Positions 19,994-28,900 of a DNA stretch of 64,000 bases are shown here, piece by piece. This DNA is from Limosilactobacillus balticus (GTDB lineage: Bacteria; Bacillota; Bacilli; Lactobacillales; Lactobacillaceae), in the NCBI RefSeq assembly GCF_014145615.1, contig NZ_JACIVH010000062.1, positions 1 through 64,000 on the forward strand, given 5' to 3'. The position numbers and the translations under genes were made by a program. The notes under the pieces were generated by a model. It saw only the letters and a program-made list of their open reading frames with translations, made no database searches and was not told where the DNA came from. Every line of letters begins with the position of its first letter. Within the stretch, counting starts at the first letter, position 1.

Positions 19994-22900
19994 CTATTTC
20001 TCACGCTTTTTCTTCTGCATCCCAGCTAAACCAAAGATACCTGCAAGGGTTGCAAAGGCAAAACCAAATAAAGAATTATTATTTTGATCATTACCAGTTT
20101 GGGGAAGAACATTAGCTTTCGATTTTCCTTTTATTGGAATCTGAACTAATCGACGTGAGGCAAAGTGTTGATTTGTAACATGTTGGATTACCCGTTCAAC
20201 TGGTTTATTTTTCGGCTGATCATCAGTTACCTGTTTGTCACCATTACTTGTTGGTACTATTGATTTAGTAGGTACTGATGGTTCAGTCGGTTGAATTGGA
20301 GTTACCGGTTGACTAGGATTAGTCGGTTGTTCAGGAGTAATTGGCATTACTGGTTTAATAGGTTCTGATGGTCGATTATCCTTGGCGTATTCAATTTCAA
20401 TATTTTTATTTTGATCACTAGGAACAACCATTTCAGTTGGCACAATAGTCTGACTAGCTATATAACCATCAATTTCTGGCACAGAATATGTTGGCCATTC
20501 AGTACTACCATTAGCTTGCCAACTACTATAAGTTACCTTACCAGTAACCGCATCAAATGTTGCAGTCCGTATAAATTTAACCGTTTGAGTAATTACCCGT
20601 CGTTGTCCATCAGGTAACTTAATAGTAATGAGCCGTATTACCTCTTTTGTTAGGGATTCCATCTTTTCATAAGTAGTTGATGGATTACCCGGAACTTTTC
20701 CTGTTGGCGCTTCTTCTCCTGGCTTAACAATGGTCACCTGATGCTCAATCAAAACGACAACATCGGGGATATCCTCATCATTTGCAATAACTGTTGTTGG
20801 GATTGATTGTCCCGGTACAAGTTGCCATCCTGCTGGCACAGCCAAATTCACCACAACCGTCTCATCAGTTTTACCCTGGAGAGCAGTTTGACTAATATCA
20901 CTACCATTTTCATCCCGATAAATAATAAATCCAGTCTGTTCATCAGGCGTATAGGTAATATCAATTGTTTCATCTGTAGTTGTACCCGTGACAGTTTGAG
21001 CAGCAATAATACCTTGACTAGGGGTATAGCCAGCAACCGTTTCTGGTGTAAAGGCCACAAATTTACTATTTTCCCATTTAATGTCAATAACTTCTCCAGT
21101 AACGAGATTCTTTGTGCCAATTCCTGTTAAAACAACTTTCTGAACGGTTTGTTTATCACCACTCGGCAAATGCTCAATAATTATCCGCTTTACCACCTTA
21201 CGCTCTTGAATCGGAGTAGTAGCTGGCTCAATAACAATAACAGTTGTCCCGCCAGTAATCTTCACTGACTGAGGAAGTTTTCCAACTACCTGCCAATTAG
21301 TCGGAACTTCTGGCTTGAAGGAAACATCACTGTTCTCTTCTCCAGTAATAATCTGTGTATTAATTATTTGATCATTGGCATCTTGATAACTAATAATCTC
21401 TTGTCCTTCCTGTGGGACCGGTACCTTATCATACGTGATGTTAACCGTTTCATTTGGCGTATCAGCATTTACCGTCATTGCTGAAACGATCTTTTGACTA
21501 GGTACATAGCCCGTAACAGTAACAGGTTGGTAATTAGCCCATTGTAAAGAACCTTGAGAACGCCATGCAGTGTACTTAATTTCACCTGTTACTTCATCAA
21601 AAATCGCTGTCCGAGTAAATGTAACTTTTTGTGGAATCGACTGTTCTTCGCCGCTTGGATATTTAATATTGATTGTCCGTGTTGGTGTAACCGTTAGTTG
21701 TTCCATTGTTGGATAATTCTTGGATGGATTACCTGGAACTTTGCCTGTTGGAATATCAGTCGTAGGAGTTTCCGGAGTAACAATAGTTGTTCCATGTTCA
21801 ACCTGAATTACTACAGTTGGAATACCTTCGGCTGTTGCTGTGACAGTCTTTGGAACTTCTTGACTTGGTACTAGCTGCCAGCCTGCTGGAATTTCCGGTT
21901 TAACTGCTACTGCCTCTCCAGTCTTTCCGCTAAGTGGACTTGTACTAATTTCATTACCTTCTTTGTCTTGGTAAGAAATAATACCGCTTTGTTCATTCGC
22001 TGTGTAAGTAACTTCAATAGTCTCATCTTTTTGACCATTCTTAACTTCAACTGCTGGAATTACTTCTTCACTTGCGGTGTAGCCCTTGACTTCTGCTGGA
22101 ATAAATTCTTTCCAGTTTGCAGTTAACCATTCTCCATAAGTTACTTGGCCTGTTACATCATCGTAACTTGCGTCACGGTAGATCTTCGCTGTTTGAACTT
22201 CTGTACTCTTAGTTCCATCTGGATTAATTACATTGATCGTCCGAGTAATTGCTTGGTTCAACTCATTTTCATGAGCTCCATCAATTTCTTTACCCGTTGG
22301 CGTCTTTTCCCCTTCTGGAACTGGATTATTATGGTCAACATTGGTTGTTCCATGCTTAATCATAATTAAAGTAGTCCCATTATCAACAATGATTTCAGTA
22401 GGTACATCACTTGGATCACTTGCTACCCAACCTACTGGAATTTCAGGAGTAAATGGAAGTTTTGTTCCTTTTATATGACCATCAATATTAACTGAACTAA
22501 TTACATTATTATCAGCATCTACGTAGTTAATAGTTTGGCTACTATTTCCCAAAGTAAATATTGCTGTTGAACTGAAGTCAATATTGTAATTTGGATTTTC
22601 ATGACGAATCTTATTGATTACATCTCCACTAAGCTCAACATCATAAGTCCCAGCTTCAGTTAATTGAGCTGGATGACCATCTTTACTGAATACAAAATCA
22701 CTTGCTGTTAATCCAGTAATAGTTTGTTGTTGTCCATTTAACACTACAACAACTGAGTAATTATGCGGATCAAGTTCTAAGTCTTGAGTAGTTTGAGAGC
22801 CACTTATTGTTGCATTCGTCTTAGCAGGAATAATTACTAATAATCCCTGACTGCCGTCATAGCTGTAGTTATAGTTACTATCAGCTGCTTTGATTGCATC

Positions 22901-25900
22901 AATCCCAGTTTGACTTAACTCAACTTGGTAAGTACCTACATTTACTGGATTTCCAACAACTTGAATATCTTTATCAGTTAAGTTATATGTTTGACCATTA
23001 GAAAGTTTAACTTCAAATTTATCAGGATCTAATGTCACTGCACTTCCTGTATAAGGAGTTTCTTGATTGCCATTAAAGCCAATTGTTGCATTCGCTTTAC
23101 TAATTGTGACACTAGCTAAACCACTGAAGTTCCAAATGTAGTTATTGTTAGTAGCAATTTTACTTTGACTAGAGTCCTTAAGCTTTAAGTAATACGTACC
23201 TACATTTATTGGTTTACCAATCACTTTACCAGTTTCATCAACCCACTCATAGTCATTGGCAGATAAAGTAGGTGCCATAAGATTTACGCCATTGTTAGTT
23301 GCGATGTTATTAGTAATCTTATCAACATTAATTACAGGAGTTTGACCATTGTAAAGCACTTCATATGAACCTGAAGTGGTTACATCAGCACTAGCTTTAG
23401 TAATGGTGTAAGTACCCGCAACAGGATTACTCCAATCATAATTTGGATGATCTTGTTTAACCTTATTAAGAGCATTTTGGCTTAAAGTAACGTTATAACT
23501 GCCTGCATCTACTGGATTTGAGCCAGCACTAAAGACTAAATCACCGGCAGCTAATGGAATATTAATAACTTGACCATTATTAGTGGTGATTTCTAACTTG
23601 TAATTATCTACATTCAAGTTAGGTGATTCACCGTTATAAACCATACTATCTGAACCATTTGAAACAATCCGAATTCCAGCAGAAGCTTTTTTAATAATAA
23701 AGCTCCCATTACCTGTTGAAGTATAAGTGTAATTCTTTGTTCCAAAGTGCTTTTCAATATTCTGCAATCCTTGGTTAGAAAGGATAACCTCAAATGTGCC
23801 AACGCTAGTTGGGGTTCCATTTTCAAATTGTAAGTCACCGGCAGCAGGAGTATAGTCTAAAATTTCACCATCAGCTGTTTTAACACTAATCGTGTAATCA
23901 TTTTGATTTAAAGTAGTAGCTTCACCATAAATAATAGTTGGCACGGTAGCTTTATCACTTACAGTAATGGTTACAGGCATTTGAATTACATCAAACGGTG
24001 CTGTATTGGCATCATCTGAAAGTAACCAGTTGTAATCCAAACTATTTAATTTTCTAATGTTTTCAAGTGCTTGTTTAGTTAACTTAACTTGATAATTACC
24101 AACTTCATTTGGCGTAGTTCCTACAAATTCAAGATCTCCATCTTGTAAAGTGTAATTATAGTTATCTCTATTTACTAATCCTGAAATTGAAACAGAGTAC
24201 TTACTGTAATCAATTGGCTGATCCTCACCAGTATAACGAACACTTTCACTACCATTTAAAGAAATATAAGCATCAACTGGCGTAATTATGTAGTTAGCGC
24301 CTTTTGTATGTTGCTTATCAACATCTGTATTGTCGGAATCAGAAGTAATATCTGAATTTTCGTTACCTATAGTGCCGTCAGTTGCAGCAAATTCTTCTGA
24401 TTTACTATCACCAAAGTCATAATCTGGATAGTATTCTTTTAAAGCATTATAAAGTTTTTGAGTTGGCACTAACTCATAATTACCTACCTGCGTTGGTAAA
24501 TTATTATCAGAATATTGGGTATCCTTAAATTGTAAATCACCTACTGATAATGGTGTTGGATAAAGAATATCTTTCCCATTCATAGTATCAGTTAAAGCAA
24601 TTGTAAATTTAGTTGGATCAATTACCACTTGACGACCATATGGCGTAGTTTGAGTTCCACTTAAGGTAATGCGTCCTTTACGAGCATAAATAATGTATTG
24701 AGCCAAATCTTTAGTTGACTGAGTAATGTCATAATTTGGATTCTCTTGGTTCAAACGTTTAATGGCTGCTGCACTCAACGTGATTGAATATTTACCAGTT
24801 TCAATTGCGTCAGCTCCACCATTAATTACTACATCTGACGGTTGAAGAGTAAACTTCACTCCGTCCGGCGCACTATCATAGCCACCCCAACGAAGTTTTA
24901 GATCCTTCATTTGATCTTGATTAGTAATTTTAACTGGATTGCCATCGTATACACTTGAAGCAGTTCCCACAATTCCTACCGTTAATTCTGCAGGAGTAAT
25001 GCTTAATAATGCTGGTGTATTAGTAAATGTCCAATCATAGTTACTATTAATAGCTTCTAAATGCTTTTTACCTTGATCAGACAAGTATACATCATAATTA
25101 GCAGCATCAGTTGGCGCTGGAACAGTCGTCATTAAGTCACCAGCTTGTAGGTTATAATTCAATGGTTGCCCATTGTTAGTAATAATTACAACTTGGAAAT
25201 TACCAGTGCTTAAGTCCACTACCTTACCTGTATAAGTACTATTTTGAGTACCAATCACCCCAACTTCTGCCGTAGCTTTTTCAACTGTAAAGGCTACGGC
25301 ATCATTATTGTAAGTATAGTTATAATGATTACTTTCAAGATTCCGAATTTGACCTAAAGCCGTATTAGTTAATTTTACCTTGTAACTGCCAGCATTAGTT
25401 GGCACAGCAACTTGATTACCTTGGCTATCTACAAATTCAAGATCTTCAGGCTGTAATGAGTAGGTTTGACCATTTGATAATTCCACACTAATACCGTTAA
25501 CAACTCCATTGGTATTTGGAATTACTACTGGATTGCCGGTATAAATTGTTGAGCCTGACCCTTCAAGAGTAATAGTTGCCGTTGCCTTTTCGATATGATA
25601 ATTACCTTCACCTTGATAGTTCCAAGCGTAGTTGGTATTTCCAGTAATCGAATCTTGAACTTTTTGCCAGCCTGCTTGTGTTAAACGAACTTGGTAAGTT
25701 CCAATCTCACTTGGTGCAGAAATTACCTTCCCATCTTGTAAGAATTCGTAATCACTTGCAGTTAATTGCAAAGTGCTTGGTAAAGTAATTGTCCCTTCAT
25801 TTGGATTATTAGTGGTGATTTCTGGAATAAAGTCAGCTGGATTAATGGTTGCTGGTTTACCTGTCCAAGTAATGGTTTGAGTACTAGTATTTGGTAAAGT

Positions 25901-28900
25901 AATTAAAGCATTCGCTGGTTTAATGGTATATGTACCACTACCAGTAACTTGAACATTTGACCAGTCTAAATTATTAGCATTTACTGCTTTAACTTTATTA
26001 ATTCCAGTTTGTGTTAATTGAACTGTATAAGTACCTACGTCACTTGGCGCAGTGGTATAAGTTTTTCCATCCTTAACCCATTCAAAATCACCAGTGGTCA
26101 AAGTTAGTGAATTGTTTCCAGGAGCTGTAATTGTAACTATTGGAGTATAACCATTTATTGGCGTTCCATCATAAATCTTTTCAGCCGTTCCTCTGAAGGA
26201 TGCACTTGGAATAGCTTTAGTAATAGTTACTGTTCCAAAGCCAGCCTTACTAAAGTCATAGCCATAGTTATCAGCCTGAACTTGAGCAATATTTGCACGA
26301 CCCTGGTCAGATAATTCAACTTTATAAGTGCCCACGTTGGTATTAGCACCTACTGCTGTATTAACAAACTGTAAATCACCAGCTTGTAACTGATAAGTTA
26401 GACCGTTACCCAATTCAATCTTAAAGTTGGCTGGATCAATCACAGCTGTAGAGCCAGTGTAAACAATATTTTCATTACCAGAAAGAGCTACTGAAACATT
26501 GGCATTTCTCGTAATTGATAAAGTACCAAAACCAGCCTTATTCCAATTATAATTGTCAGTTTGTGATTCAAATTTCTTCAAACCGTTATCAGTTAAGGAA
26601 ATCGTATAAGTGCCAATAGTAGTTGGTTGTGAGACTACTTCTCCTGCTGTATTAGTAATTACAATATCATCAGCACTTAAGTTTACATTTTCTGGAAGAT
26701 CAATAGTTACTCCATTATTAGTTGTAATAGATAATGGGAAATTCTTGTAGTCAATCGTGACAGGTTGACCATTATATTCATTACTTTGGTTACCAGAAAT
26801 ATTAAGAGTTGCCGTTGCCTTATTAATTACATAAGTGAAGGCACCATTAATATCAGTAAAGTTATAATTTGGATTTTCTTTATTTAGTTTATCAACATAA
26901 TCTTTGTTCAAAATTAAGTAGTAAGTACCAACATTAACTGGTCGACCTTCAAATTTGACATATTGATCCCCACTCTTGGTATACCAAGCGTAATCATTAG
27001 CAGACAGATCATGATTTAAAGTGAAATCAACATCATTGGTTGTATCATGAGCAGTCCAGGTGATTTTTCCATAGACTGTTGTACCCTGAATAACTTGACC
27101 ATTATATGGACGCTCGTAATTGCCACCAATTGTCGCAGTGGCTTGAGCCTTGTCAATATCGTAATTAGCACTTCCAGTAAAGGCATTATCCGCAAATACT
27201 ACATTTGAAGTATTATTTTGACCATAGCCTGCTAAACTAAGAATGTACTTTTCAATATTAGAAATACCAGTAGGTGTCAAAGTAATTGTGTAGGAGCCAA
27301 CGTTACTTGGTGCCGAACCACTATTCCAAGTGTAGTCACCATCTTTAAGAATATAAGTCTTGTTAGCGTCAGTAACACCTGGGAAGTTTACTGTTACTCT
27401 AATTTGACCATTACTATTTACTTCAGCAGTTGTAATAGTTTGACCGTTGTATAGACGTGAATTAGCGCCACCCAATACACCGTCTGCTTGAGCTTGAGTA
27501 ATGGTATAAACAGCTAATCCCGTATTAGTTAAAGTGAAATTAGGATTATCCTTTTGTAAAGTAGCTAGTGCAGAATCTTTAAGTTTTACATAGTAAGTGC
27601 CGACATTTTCAGGATTACTGATCGGATTTCCGCTTGCATCTACCCACTCATAGCTATCACTAGTAAGTCCAGTCGTATTTAAAACAACTTCGCGATTGTC
27701 AAAGTAAGTAGTAAATTTGAATTTTGAAGGATCAATACTAGTAGTAGGTTGAGCGTCGTAAACCTTGGTATAGTTTCCTGATGTCTGATTGCTTAAAGTA
27801 CAAGTTGCTGATGCTGGAGTAATAATATAAGTAGCAGTACCAGTAAAAGTTGAATTGCCATCGGCATCGGTCCATTTAGTACTATTATTACCACATTGCT
27901 GTATAATTGCTTCTTTTCCCTGATCACTCCAACGCAATTTGTAAGTACCAACATTAGTTGGCATGTCAAGAGACCAAGTTTTACCATTATCAGATGAAAA
28001 TTCAACCCACCCTGCCTCTAAGGAAGGTGTCACATTAATTGGCCCTATAATTACGGCCATAATTGGAGCATCACCATCTCCATTATTAAGGTCATTAACA
28101 GTAATTTGATTACCAGTATATGTTGATTGGTTTTCACCGGACAAAGTTGCCGTAGCCGTAGCCGTAAAGGTTACGTTTATTACGGTCGGAAGAGTATCGA
28201 CAGTAACTTTCTGGCTTGGAATAGGTCTAGGATAAATAATATTTAATGTAGTTTCAGTTGTTGTACCATCAGGATTAGTAACTATTTGTTTAATAATTCT
28301 CGTATAAGGGGTAATTGAGGGTATAGTGTTATATCGTGGCCATTCACCTGTCGTCCAGCCGCTTCCAGAAAAGCCATCAAACACTACACCACTGTCATCA
28401 GCATTTACTTTCACAGGTCTAGTAATCGTAGCTGATTGTGTTGTGGTTTGAGTAATTGATGGGGTCCCTGGATTATTAGGCATCGTGATGTTAATCACAC
28501 GGTTGATGGTTTTTTCTACTAATGATTTAGGTACATAGTAAGTTGTCAATTCATTACGAGCATACCATTGAGAAGCATTGTTAGTAGTAAAGACGGTATT
28601 TGAATTATAATTTGGATTAGCGAAGTTTATAGTAGTATATGTACCAGTAGAATTAATATTTGCTATGACATAGTCACTACCACCATTAGGAGGAGTAACA
28701 GTAAATTGTCCACCGTTTTCAAAATTCCAATTTCCAGAAATCACATGGAAACCTAAATTTGCCGTATCTCCCTTACTTTTGTCCCATTGCCACTTGCCGC
28801 TATAGACAACTTTATTGGTTGTGGGATCAATTGTACCAGTTTGATCATAAAAGACTTGAATTTGTGCATCTGGCGCAAAGGATTGACCATCCTTATCACC